Assembly: GCA_003512825.1 (NCBI GenBank) | Contig: DOOI01000165.1 | Span: forward strand, 1-40,931 | DNA from: Paracoccaceae bacterium | Lineage (GTDB): Bacteria; Pseudomonadota; Alphaproteobacteria; Rhodobacterales; Rhodobacteraceae | Reading direction: 5' to 3' | DNA: 40,931 bases | Notes under the pieces: model-generated | Seen by the model: only the letters and a program-made list of their open reading frames with translations | Told to the model about the DNA's origin: nothing | The model's database searches: none | Shown here: positions 20,854 through 28,619 of the stretch, piece after piece | Position numbering within the stretch: the stretch's first letter is position 1 | Layout: every line of letters begins with the position of its first letter | Made by a program: the position numbers and the translations under genes

Positions 20854-21420
20854 TTACCGGCTATTCCCGATCTTGTCGGCAGCCTTAAAGATAAAGATCA
20901 AAATGATCATCAAAACGGCTTGCCCCATCACGTCGCCAAAGACATAGCCCAGCAAGATGACCAAGGGCGGTGTGTCGAAGTGCAACAGCGACAATCCCGC
21001 CGAATTTAGCAGCGAGGCACAAAAGCCAGCCGCCAGCATATTGCGCCACGAAAACCCTGTGAAGGACGCTTCGCGCTCACCCAAAATCGCCCGCACGAGC
21101 GATACCCCCAAGTAGCAGGCCAGTAGCGACACAAAACTACTGGCAAGGTGCAGCGGTTGATTTTGGCCATAAACCATCAAGAACCAACTAATGAGAGATC
21201 CCGGCACCAAATAAAAAAACCCTCTCCAACCAAAATAATAGAGGGTCAGGACTCTTGTGCCGTGAGGCAGAAAAAGCAGGCTGACGACCTAAGAAAGCTC
21301 AGGGGCCACCATCTTTTGAAGGGGTGTCACAAACCCTTCCATCAACGAATAGACAGCTACATAAGCAATTGTAATAACAACGAAACTCTCAAAAGACCAA
21401 GTCTGTCGATCTTGTTCCAT
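20854..21420 (-). pseudogene. Small polytopic membrane protein gene interrupted by an in-frame TAG
   Basis: From an ATG at 21420 (AAGGA upstream), one continuous frame encodes 188 positions with a single stop, TAG at 21289-21291 (codon 44). The first part (MEQDRQTWSFESFVVITIAY) and the part after the TAG (VVSLLFLPHGTRVLTLYYFG) read as one protein with about five membrane helices. The LPHG..VL...GWR pattern is reminiscent of MASE1-type sensor membrane domains, but I do not recognise the family with certainty. A reinitiated product from the GTG at 21210 would be 118 residues. Either a nonsense pseudogene, a sequencing error or stop read-through. It is convergent with DUF2783. Confidence 0.7.
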
Positions 21421-21499
21421 TGGTATTATGTCCTTGTTTTTCGGGCTTTTTTAGTGGCCTTGCGCGGTCCAGATCGACGCGCTTGACACAAAATAGAAT

Positions 21500-21531
21500 A
21501 AGCCGCCCTGAACGATTGCTCAAGGCGGCTT
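21500..21531 (-). terminator. Strong intrinsic terminator not linked to a known gene
   Basis: A 14-base-pair stem (AAGCCGCC...GGCGGCTT, with two T-G wobbles further in) and a four-base loop is followed on the minus strand by TTATTCTATTTT. No minus-strand coding sequence ends here. It lies 80 bases upstream of the broken membrane gene and may end a short RNA starting near 21570. Confidence 0.6.
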
Positions 21532-21690
21532 GGGAAAGCTGAAAAGTCTTAGTTCAATCACTCACACCCCTTAAGTATCACAATGATCCTTGATATCAAT
21601 AATATTTTTCCATAATCATGAAGTTGATAGAGGGGTTCGTGCCTGTTATTGCTAGACCCTCGGCAAAACATCCAATCTTCAAGGGAAAAA

Positions 21691-21990
21691 ATGCTTTCCA
21701 GGCTCGCGTCACTTCGATCGTTGCTTCATGAAATGGAGCAGGAAACCGGTTTGTCCGCCCTATCGCCGAGCCAGCGCGATTTAATCTATGCCGCGGAAAG
21801 TGTTGCAAGTGCGGACGGGGTCGCAGCCTTAAGCGATCTGCAATGCCACCCGCTCCTTAAAAATATGACCCGCCCAACCTTTTTCCGACATCTCTCTACG
21901 TTGGTCGACCAACAACTCTTGGTTCACATCGGGTCCGAGCGTTCTGGTCTCTACGAACTTGCCGTGCCACAAGACCCGCATCGCAAATAG
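21691..21990 (+). CDS. Small winged-helix DNA-binding protein (MarR-like)
   Basis: A 99-residue protein with a short N-terminal helix (LASLRSLLHEMEQE) and a winged helix-turn-helix (about 28-90). In the latter, MTRPTFFRHLSTLVDQQLLVHIGSERSGLYEL gives a recognition helix and a beta-wing. The fold resembles MarR or replication-initiator-like wHTH proteins, but I recognise no named family. I chose the ATG at 21691 because AAGGGA lies just before it; a TTG 14 codons upstream is less likely. It is in an AT-richer zone next to the integrative element. Targets are unknown. Confidence 0.7.
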   Translation: MLSRLASLRSLLHEMEQETGLSALSPSQRDLIYAAESVASADGVAALSDLQCHPLLKNMTRPTFFRHLSTLVDQQLLVHIGSERSGLYELAVPQDPHRK

Positions 21991-22093
21991 CCCCTCACCC
22001 GCATCAACACATATAGGTATCGATTTTAATACTTGTGTTGCCTTGTTCTCGGGCGCATGGCTTCGAGACAATTCCCTTTCAAGGATAAGAAAA

Positions 22094-22264
22094 TTGCGGG
22101 TCTTCGAATGTGCCGCATGTGGCCACAAACTTCGCTTCGGGGCCGCAAATTGTGGTAAATGCGATACGCCGACGCCGTTAAGAAACCGTATATGGACCTA
22201 TGCCATAGCGGCACTTATTGCGCTCTTTCTCATTCTCCAGATCTTGGTGTTGCTCGACGGTTAA
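22094..22264 (+). CDS. Small zinc-ribbon membrane protein
   Basis: A 56-residue product starting at a TTG (AAGGATAAGAAAA directly upstream). The N-terminal RVFECAACGHKLRFGAANCGKC has two CxxC pairs, a zinc ribbon. A basic stretch and one membrane helix (IWTYAIAALIALFLILQILVLL) follow. It therefore looks like a single-span protein with a cytoplasmic zinc ribbon. It is 103 bases after the winged-helix gene in the same direction, perhaps co-transcribed. No known family was recognised. It is too short for most gene finders, and the TTG start would be missed. Confidence 0.6.
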   Translation: MRVFECAACGHKLRFGAANCGKCDTPTPLRNRIWTYAIAALIALFLILQILVLLDG

Positions 22265-22372
22265 GACAGCGCGGCGCACCCCACATCCGCACAATCAAAC
22301 CTGACAGAACAGCCCAGCAGAACAGCACTTCCGCTGCCTTGCAGGCATTTTTCCAACCGTCCTAGGGAAAAG

Positions 22373-22388
22373 TGGTGCCGCCGAAGGG
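22373..22388 (+). repeat. Left att-like direct repeat (copy of tRNA-Thr 3' end)
   Basis: tggtgccgccgaaggg matches the tRNA-Thr 3' end at 23941-23956 (tggtgccgctgaaggg) in 15 of 16 bases and in the same orientation. It includes the encoded CCA end. This is the duplication expected from tyrosine-integrase insertion into a tRNA gene. Confidence 0.65.
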
Positions 22389-22450
22389 TGTTTGGTTCCC
22401 CTTAAGGGCATCACATTTAGGCTAACACACTGTTTTTACTACATACACCG

Positions 22451-22501
22451 CACTGTTTTATCGTAATTGCCCAGACTTGGGTACGACCAGAGTGTTGACC
22501 A
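22451..22501 (+). repeat. 51-bp inverted repeat, left arm
   Basis: Base-for-base reverse complement of 23841-23891. It begins CACTGTTTTATCGTAATTGC and ends AGTGTTGACCA. The base just outside differs between arms (G here, A opposite), so the identity ends abruptly at this edge. It contains a small internal dyad CCCA-GACT-TGGG at 22470-22481. Confidence 0.95.
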
Positions 22502-22665
22502 CGCCTGTTACCACGCTTCCTGTTCCCGGGCATCGGGTTAATTTACACACAGGGCGGTTCTGCGTTTCAACTGCCTATAATTATCAATACGGAGAAATAA
22601 AAACTATACGATAACGTATGTTTATGAAAACTTAAGTTTCTGCTCTCTGGATGTATGGAGTTTCA

Positions 22666-23838
22666 TCACAGCTCTATAGCCTTCATAGACTGGTACATTT
22701 GGTCCAGTGAGTACCCACTGCCATAGTTCTGGCCAACACTATCAGGTGCCCACCCACCGATTTGATCCACCATCTCTGTCGGACACCCACAAGCCCTCAG
22801 TCGGTCACGAATTGAATGCCTAAAGCTATGCATTGTGCAGCCTGCTGGCACGTATGGCTTAATCCATTTATTCAACGCTGCACTTGCCGAGTTTGCGTTA
22901 GCCTTCCCACCCTTGTTGTATCTAGGGAAGATGGGCTTATCAGGGAGGCACCCGTTGGCTATGGCACGCTGTGTTGCCCACAAAGATGCTCCCAGCAAAG
23001 GAACACGTCGCTCACTGCCATTAGTCTTTAATCGACGTAAGCTATTCGGCTTTACAACGATATGAGGAACATCGGTCTCAAGCTTTATGTCAGCAGCAAG
23101 TAGGCCAACAGCCTCTGCAAGCCGCAAACCCGTATCGCTTACCAGTGCGATCAACCAACGTGCTTCATCATCCTTTTCCATACAAAGTTGCTGCATCTTA
23201 TGTATCGCAGAAACAGGAATGGGTTCACGCTTTGAAACGCCTGCGGTGCGATCATGATAAACCCTGGTGAACGGGTTCTTAATTTCCAATGCATGCTCAG
23301 AGATCACAAAGTTGAACACAGCCAGAACTGTGTTGAAGATACGGGTTATGCTGGAGCCTGCTAGACCCTTAGCAATCAAGTTGTCACGAAATGCCAGTGC
23401 ATCTTTGCGGGTGTACTCGTGAAGTTGCTTCAAGCCACAAGCATCTATTAGGTAACCACAGCTTCTATGCACTGCTGAATGGAACGTCTTTGAACGCCCT
23501 GCCCCTCTTAGATGCAGATACGTGTCGACAGCTTCCTTCAGGCCAATACTTGATTGAGCCACCGCCGATGCTGTGACAGGAAGCAGTGCGTCAGAACCAG
23601 ACCGGAGAAGACGCCTCCCAGGCAACTCAGCATGGGCAAGCCTCATGTGTGACCAATGTGCATCGAGTTTAGCTGAGAGCATTTGCGCTCGTGTCTTAGC
23701 GACAGAGGGCATCTTCGTGTTCAGCGCCTGTACGACCCTTTGGTAGCGATAATGATTCACTAGGTCAGTCGGAACCCGGCGTGAGAAATAGAAGTAGCCA
23801 CTTCTGGTAAACGTATATGGGACTCTTTTGGTCTGCAT
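22666..23838 (-). CDS. Tyrosine-type site-specific integrase with DUF6538 N-terminus
   Basis: Catalyses strand exchange between att sites. The 390 residues have an N-terminal DUF6538-like segment (YTFTRSGYFYFSRRVP, 8-23), a SAM-like core-binding domain (about 100-190) and a C-terminal catalytic domain. Its active-site set is Arg239 (TGLRLAE), Lys271, His337 and Arg340 (HSFR), Trp363 in the His/Trp position and nucleophile Tyr372 (QNYG). All residues are present, so it should be active. I chose the ATG at 23838; a TTG at 23865 lies inside the inverted repeat. It sits about 100 bases from tRNA-Thr and points away from it. Codon and base use are more AT-rich than flanking genes. Confidence 0.93.
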   Translation of the reverse strand: MQTKRVPYTFTRSGYFYFSRRVPTDLVNHYRYQRVVQALNTKMPSVAKTRAQMLSAKLDAHWSHMRLAHAELPGRRLLRSGSDALLPVTASAVAQSSIGLKEAVDTYLHLRGAGRSKTFHSAVHRSCGYLIDACGLKQLHEYTRKDALAFRDNLIAKGLAGSSITRIFNTVLAVFNFVISEHALEIKNPFTRVYHDRTAGVSKREPIPVSAIHKMQQLCMEKDDEARWLIALVSDTGLRLAEAVGLLAADIKLETDVPHIVVKPNSLRRLKTNGSERRVPLLGASLWATQRAIANGCLPDKPIFPRYNKGGKANANSASAALNKWIKPYVPAGCTMHSFRHSIRDRLRACGCPTEMVDQIGGWAPDSVGQNYGSGYSLDQMYQSMKAIEL

Positions 23839-23840
23839 TC

Positions 23841-23891
23841 TGGTCAACACTCTGGTCGTACCCAAGTCTGGGCAATTACGATAAAACAGTG
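23841..23891 (-). repeat. 51-bp inverted repeat, right arm
   Basis: Exact reverse complement of 22451-22501. It ends two bases before the integrase ATG, so it forms the integrase 5' leader and probably part of its promoter or an arm-type binding site for the integrase. Confidence 0.95.
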
Positions 23892-23940
23892 TGTTGTCAG
23901 ATAGTTACCACTATAAAGCAGGTGCTTTTAAGTGTGGCTC

Positions 23941-24016
23941 TGGTGCCGCTGAAGGGACTCGAACCCCCGACCCCATCATTACGAATGACGTGCTCTACCA
24001 GCTGAGCTACAGCGGC
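23941..24016 (-). tRNA. tRNA-Thr (anticodon CGT)
   Basis: A 76-base cloverleaf. The acceptor stem is GCCGCTG / CAGCGGC and the D-stem GCTC / GAGC with GG in the loop. The anticodon stem CGTCA / TGATG encloses loop TTCGTAA, and the T-loop is TTCGAGT. The 3' ACCA is encoded. Anticodon CGT reads ACG, threonine. The T-stem relies on two G-U pairs. Its 3' 16 bases serve as the attachment site of the adjacent integrase element, and insertion has preserved the complete gene. Confidence 0.95.
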
Positions 24017-24059
24017 CTGGTGGAGGGGCTATAACATCGCCCCCCCGGCGGGAAAAGAC

Positions 24060-25493
24060 CTATTTTTCACGCGCTTCGGCATCCAAAACTTCGGCGTCAT
24101 CCACCACGTCATCAGCAACATCGCCTACGATCAAAGGCAAGACTTCCACCCCCGTTGGCGCACTCACCTTCGGCGCAGGCGGCGATTTCCACGACAGCGT
24201 ATCGAAACCTTCGCAGGTCTCGCAAACAGGCACCCATTCCGTATGCACGGTCCCGCATACATCACAGACCCATTGCGGCCCTCTTGGTGCATTCAATGCC
24301 CGTGCCAGCCAGCCCTTGACCACCGCGTCACTGGCCCCGGTGCCGCGCTCTGCTGCCGCCATAATGGTCAATGCGCGGGCATCCGCATCTTTCTCCACCA
24401 GATCAACAACTTCTTTCCGCGCCGCGGCAAAATCCTGCGCCGCCAGATGCAGCTCTGCCATCACCATCCGGCTCTCCCGATGGCTGATATTCGCCTTGAT
24501 CAATGTCTGAAACCGCTTCAACCGAGCGGCTGGCGTCTCGCTTGGCTCAATGGCGGCAAAAGCTGCTGCCAAATCCGGGTGCGGCTGGCTTTCCCATGCT
24601 TTCTTGATCACGCGCGCTGCGTTCTTGCCCTCGCCCTTGGCGATATAACCCCGCGCCGCAAAGGCTGCGGCGGGGATCAGGTCGGGCGACGCCTTATTCG
24701 CTCCGATCGCCGCTTCTCGCGCTTCAATATCCTTGCCCTCGTCCAGCACATCCTTGGCCTCCACCAAGGCCAAAACAGCATCGCGCCGCTTGGCAACGTC
24801 CTTGGGCAACAGGCCATGCTTGCGCTTGGCATCCAGTGTCTTGCGCGCACCGGCCCAATCTTGGGCCTTGGCCTGCAACTTCAACAGCACGTCTTGCGTC
24901 TCTGCATGAGCAGGCTTCATTTCGAACGCTTTTTCAGCGAGCTTGCGCGCCGTATCGGTATCTCCATCCGCCAACTTTTGCTTCATAATCCCGCGCACCC
25001 CGACAAATCGCGTGCGCTCATCGCCCAAAAGCTGCTTGTAAACCGCCTCGGCCTTCTTCCTGTCGCCCGACGCCTCCGCTGCTTGGGCCGTCAGCAAGCT
25101 CGTCAATTCCGGCTTGTCGAGGTATTTCTCGGCCCGTGCCGCCTTGGCCAAGGCCACACGCGGCTCACCGCTCGCCAGCGCCATCATGCCTTCGGCGAGC
25201 GCTTGATAACCCTTCTTTTCGCGGTTGCGATCAAAGTAGCGCGTGATCGCAGTATCATCCCCGTTGATGAATTTCAGCACCGCCACCAAAAGCGACACCA
25301 ACTTCAGCACAACCCACAAACCAAGCAACAGCGCCAGCAGCCCCATCGCTGCCATCAGCGGTGTCAGATTATATTCCATTCCAGCAAAGGCGATCCGCAC
25401 CCCGCCTTCCATCTCCAAGAGATGGTTCGCACCCAGCGCCGCAGCCGCGACAATGACAACGAAAAGCGCAATCTTGATAAGCGACCAAAGCAT
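24060..25493 (-). CDS. hemY: HemY-type heme-biosynthesis-associated TPR membrane protein
   Basis: The 477 residues start with two membrane helices (about 1-20 and 43-63) of the HemY N-terminal domain, followed by a long tetratricopeptide-like helical region. A zinc-ribbon-like motif with Cys410, Cys413, Cys424 and Cys427 lies near the C-terminus, then an acidic tail. This is the proteobacterial HemY (a TPR protein whose exact job in heme formation is unsettled), not the protoporphyrinogen oxidase of the same name. It lies 12 bases after the COG4223 gene, in a cluster with hemD. The rubredoxin-like tail is like that of LapB. Confidence 0.85.
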   Translation of the reverse strand: MLWSLIKIALFVVIVAAAALGANHLLEMEGGVRIAFAGMEYNLTPLMAAMGLLALLLGLWVVLKLVSLLVAVLKFINGDDTAITRYFDRNREKKGYQALAEGMMALASGEPRVALAKAARAEKYLDKPELTSLLTAQAAEASGDRKKAEAVYKQLLGDERTRFVGVRGIMKQKLADGDTDTARKLAEKAFEMKPAHAETQDVLLKLQAKAQDWAGARKTLDAKRKHGLLPKDVAKRRDAVLALVEAKDVLDEGKDIEAREAAIGANKASPDLIPAAAFAARGYIAKGEGKNAARVIKKAWESQPHPDLAAAFAAIEPSETPAARLKRFQTLIKANISHRESRMVMAELHLAAQDFAAARKEVVDLVEKDADARALTIMAAAERGTGASDAVVKGWLARALNAPRGPQWVCDVCGTVHTEWVPVCETCEGFDTLSWKSPPAPKVSAPTGVEVLPLIVGDVADDVVDDAEVLDAEAREK

Positions 25494-25505
25494 CCGTCGT
25501 CCCCC

Positions 25506-26699
25506 TTATTTCTGCGTCAGGCCAGCGGCCAATTCATCCAAAGCCGCCAGCGTCGCTGCGCGCTCCGTCGCCATGGCCAACCAGCTTGCCATCTCTACGC
25601 GCGCGCCCTCGGGCAGGGCCTCGACCTCGGCCACCGCATCGGTCATCCGTCCCTCACGAAGCGCGGCTTCGGCCCGGCTCAACACGGCATCGGCATCACC
25701 GCCATCCCTCGGCTCAAGCGACCGCGCCCCCAAAAGCGACGTCAAAACAGAGCCAACACCACCTCCGGTTTCCGCAGCACGCGCCGCCGCCAAGGCCGCC
25801 CGTGCGGCTTGCGGGAAGGTATCGCGCAAAGCGGCAAGGGTCGGCACACCACCCTCGGCGCGCTCCACCAAAAGCGCAGGCAGGCTCACACCCACCCCGG
25901 CAAGATTGTCTAGCTCCACCTGATACGAGCCGCCATTTTCCACCGCGATCCGAATTCCCGTAAGCGAATTTCGGATCATCGCTTCCTGTTCGGTCATCTG
26001 CGCCGCCGCGCGATTGGCCTCTGCCTCACCCGCCAGCGCTTCCAATTCCTGACGCTGATCTGCCATCGCGGCCTGCAACTTGGCCAATTCCGCCTCATAG
26101 GCCGCCACCGCGGCCGGGTTGGCACCTTCGGTCACGGGCCGCGTCATCAGTTCCGCCACCTGTGCCTCAAGGGCGCCCATCCGCCCATTCAATACCTCGA
26201 CCTGACTGGCCACCGCATCAGCAGCCACACGGATCGCCTCAACAGCGCCCGTAACGCCCGACAAATCCGGCCCAGCTTCCAGCGCCTCGATCCGGCCCGC
26301 CAAAATCAAATCCGCACTCTTGGCTTCATCGGCGGCCTTTTGTACCGCCGCTGCCAAATCTCCGCTCCCCGCTTTCGGGAAAGGAAAGTCATCGGGCAGC
26401 ACATAACGCGCCATCCCAAAACCAATCGCCGCGGCGGCAACGCCTCCCAAAAGCATGGAGAAAAACCCACCCCGACGCACCGGCGCGGGAGCCTGCTCCG
26501 GACGCGACACAGACGGTGTCGCCTCAACCACTTCCTCTTTGGGGGTATCGGCCTCGGGTGTGGCGTCAATCGTATCCGCAACAGCCTCCTCGACCACCAC
26601 AGCTTCCACCACCTCATCACGCACGACAGCAATCTCTGCTTCAGGAGCCTCCACCGCATCCGCGCTGGCTTGCGGTGTCTTTGCTTTGCGTCCAGCCAT
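25506..26699 (-). CDS. COG4223 / mitofilin-like membrane protein
   Basis: A 397-residue protein with an acidic, Ala/Val/Glu-rich cytoplasmic N-terminus (about 1-85) and one membrane helix (FFSMLLGGVAAAAIGFGMARY). A long predicted periplasmic coiled coil (about 120-260) and a helical C-terminal domain follow. This is the layout of alphaproteobacterial mitofilin/Mic60 relatives, typically encoded between hemD and hemY. I chose the ATG at 26699 with GAGGGGG upstream. Known work on the family points to membrane shaping or envelope roles; the present copy shows no defect. Confidence 0.82.
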   Translation of the reverse strand: MAGRKAKTPQASADAVEAPEAEIAVVRDEVVEAVVVEEAVADTIDATPEADTPKEEVVEATPSVSRPEQAPAPVRRGGFFSMLLGGVAAAAIGFGMARYVLPDDFPFPKAGSGDLAAAVQKAADEAKSADLILAGRIEALEAGPDLSGVTGAVEAIRVAADAVASQVEVLNGRMGALEAQVAELMTRPVTEGANPAAVAAYEAELAKLQAAMADQRQELEALAGEAEANRAAAQMTEQEAMIRNSLTGIRIAVENGGSYQVELDNLAGVGVSLPALLVERAEGGVPTLAALRDTFPQAARAALAAARAAETGGGVGSVLTSLLGARSLEPRDGGDADAVLSRAEAALREGRMTDAVAEVEALPEGARVEMASWLAMATERAATLAALDELAAGLTQK

Positions 26700-26759
26700 A
26701 CTAGCCCCCTCGAATCCCTTAATCAAAAGCCTTGCGGCCCAGTCTAACGCCCTGCCGCC

Positions 26760-27458
26760 TCAGGCCTCAAGGCGCAAGGCCGCTTTCCACAGGCCAAGAA
26801 CCGCCTGCGCCATTGCCTCCGCCTCTGGCCGATCCGCCACAATCATCAGTCGCGGCGACAAAGGCTTCATCGCTTCGGCCACCGCATCCGACATCGCCGC
26901 CACAAACAATGGCGCCGCACCGGTCCAGTCTTTCGCAAAAATAGACCCCGTGCGCGGCGAAAACACCGGCGCCACAATCGCTCCAACGATCTCTTTGATC
27001 TCCGGGGCAAATTTCTGCTCTGGTTGAGTGTAAGCAACCACGTCTCGCGCGAAAAGCCCCGCTGCCCGCAATCGCGCTGCGACGTCTCCGCGCGCATGCG
27101 CGCCCCGCAAATGCACAAGCGGCGCAGCTTCACCCGAAGCCGCAATCTCTGCGATCAAAGCTTCCGCATCCCCTCCGGCCTCTCGCGCCACAAGACCCGC
27201 CGCACGCGCGGCCTCCGCAGTTGCCCTACCCACAGCCCAAACCGGGCGTTTGGGCAGATCGAAATGCACAATCGCCCCCACCCCCTGCGCCGAGGTGCAG
27301 ATATAGTGCTCCCCGGTCCCCACTTCAGGCCGTTCCTCAGACATCTCAATCCCGATCAACGGCGCATAGCGCACATTCAGCGCTGCTATGTCCGCCTGCA
27401 AAAGGCCGACAAATCGCTCCGATGCTTCCCGGGGCCGCGTCATCAGAAGCGTAGGCAT
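26760..27458 (-). CDS. hemD: Uroporphyrinogen-III synthase
   Basis: Closes and inverts ring D of hydroxymethylbilane to give uroporphyrinogen III in tetrapyrrole synthesis. The 232 residues begin [16 protein letters not shown], typical of HemD, and show the two-lobed pattern with TSAQGVGAI and the [12 protein letters not shown] linker. HemD sequences diverge widely, so context (hemY and COG4223 downstream, tsaD divergent) supports the call. I chose the ATG at 27458 over a TTG two codons earlier. The divergent tsaD start is about 75 bases away. Confidence 0.88.
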   Translation of the reverse strand: MPTLLMTRPREASERFVGLLQADIAALNVRYAPLIGIEMSEERPEVGTGEHYICTSAQGVGAIVHFDLPKRPVWAVGRATAEAARAAGLVAREAGGDAEALIAEIAASGEAAPLVHLRGAHARGDVAARLRAAGLFARDVVAYTQPEQKFAPEIKEIVGAIVAPVFSPRTGSIFAKDWTGAAPLFVAAMSDAVAEAMKPLSPRLMIVADRPEAEAMAQAVLGLWKAALRLEA

Positions 27459-27533
27459 ATGCAAACCGCCATTGTGATCAGTTACCCTCCGGTGTTACCT
27501 GCCCCCATGATCCCTCGCAACCGGAACGACAGG

Positions 27534-28619
27534 ATGCTTACACTTCTCGGCATCGAATCGAGCTGCGACGATACCGCCGCAGCAGTTGTGCGCGTCGCCG
27601 AAAGCGGCGCGTCGGTTCTCGCCAGCGTGGTGCATGGCCAAACTGACCTGCACGCCCCCTTTGGCGGTGTCGTCCCGGAAATCGCCGCGCGCGCCCATGC
27701 CGAGAAAATCGACACATGTGTAATTCAAGCACTTGCCGACGCAGGTCTCACCCTCTCAGACATCGACGCAATTGCCGTCACCGCTGGCCCCGGCCTCATT
27801 GGTGGCGTGCTCTCTGGCGTCATGTGCGCCAAGGGCCTCTCGGTGGCCACAGGGCTACCCTTGATTGGCGTCAACCATCTTGCGGGCCACGCACTCACAC
27901 CGCGCCTCACCGACAGCCTCGCCTTCCCTTACCTCATGCTTCTCGTATCGGGCGGCCATTGCCAATTCCTCATGGTGCATGGGCCACAATCCTTCACCCG
28001 CCTTGGCGGAACCATCGATGATGCACCGGGCGAAGCCTTCGACAAAGCCGCCCGCCTTCTGGGCCTGCCACAGCCGGGCGGCCCCGCCATCGAAGCCGCC
28101 GCCAAATCGGGCGACGCCAAACGGTTCCGCTTGCCCCGCCCCATGCTGGATCGTCCGGATTGTGACTTCTCCTTCTCTGGCCTGAAAACTGCGATTTTGC
28201 GCGCCCGCGACACGCTGGTGACCTCCCAAGGTGGCCTCTACCGCCAAGACGTGGCCGACCTCGCGGCAGGGTTTCAAGCCGCCATCGCCGACGTTCTCGC
28301 CGAAAAGACCCGCCGCGCCCTAACCCGCTATCTTCAAGAGGCCCCGCCAGAGCCAGCCCTTGCCGTCGCAGGTGGTGTCGCCGCAAACCAAACCATTCGC
28401 GCAGCATTAGAGTCTGTTTCAGCAGAAAAGGGCGTGCGCTTCACCGCTCCGCCACTCCGCCTATGCACCGATAATGCGGCAATGATTGCCTATGCGGGGG
28501 CCGAGCTTTTCGCCCTTGGTCAAACCGATGACCTTACCCTCTCAGCTCGCCCCCGGTGGCCCCTCGATACCGCCGCCTCCCCAATGCTTGGCTCTGGCAA
28601 GAAAGGCGCAAAAGCATGA
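27534..28619 (+). CDS. tsaD: tRNA N6-adenosine threonylcarbamoyltransferase TsaD
   Basis: Transfers threonylcarbamoyl to A37 of ANN-decoding tRNAs, working with TsaB and TsaE. The 361 residues begin [19 protein letters not shown] and carry the metal-binding HLAGH motif (His115, His119) and the [11 protein letters not shown] block. An ATG nine codons upstream (27507) cannot be excluded. The stop overlaps the gpsA start (ATGA). It is divergent from hemD. Confidence 0.97.
   Translation: MLTLLGIESSCDDTAAAVVRVAESGASVLASVVHGQTDLHAPFGGVVPEIAARAHAEKIDTCVIQALADAGLTLSDIDAIAVTAGPGLIGGVLSGVMCAKGLSVATGLPLIGVNHLAGHALTPRLTDSLAFPYLMLLVSGGHCQFLMVHGPQSFTRLGGTIDDAPGEAFDKAARLLGLPQPGGPAIEAAAKSGDAKRFRLPRPMLDRPDCDFSFSGLKTAILRARDTLVTSQGGLYRQDVADLAAGFQAAIADVLAEKTRRALTRYLQEAPPEPALAVAGGVAANQTIRAALESVSAEKGVRFTAPPLRLCTDNAAMIAYAGAELFALGQTDDLTLSARPRWPLDTAASPMLGSGKKGAKA

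Larger units (their letters stand above)
22265..22665. other. Intergenic stretch holding the left end of the integrative element
   Basis: No gene is seen. It contains the left att-like repeat (22373-22388), an isolated AACACACTGTTTT motif (22424-22436), the left arm of the 51-bp inverted repeat (22451-22501) and 164 AT-rich bases up to the integrase stop. The sequence on the plus strand after the left arm stays open for about 40 codons but resembles nothing. Confidence 0.6.
22373..23956. mobile_element. Minimal integrase-only integrative element at tRNA-Thr
   Basis: A 1.58 kb segment between a direct repeat of the tRNA-Thr 3' end contains just one gene, a tyrosine recombinase pointing away from the tRNA. 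It is visibly more AT-rich than the neighbouring core genes. A perfect 51-bp inverted repeat flanks the integrase. It could be the remnant of a genomic island that lost its cargo, or a genuinely minimal mobile unit. Confidence 0.65.

Noticed and set aside
22481..22612. A second truncated integrase or short ORF on the plus strand from the left repeat arm
   Set aside because: Only the mirrored leader is shared. After the arm the translated sequence does not resemble the integrase N-terminus.
24243..25913. Long plus-strand frame of 556 codons across hemY and its neighbour
   Set aside because: It lies antisense to two well-supported genes and has the His/Arg/Gln-rich composition of a shadow frame in GC-rich DNA.
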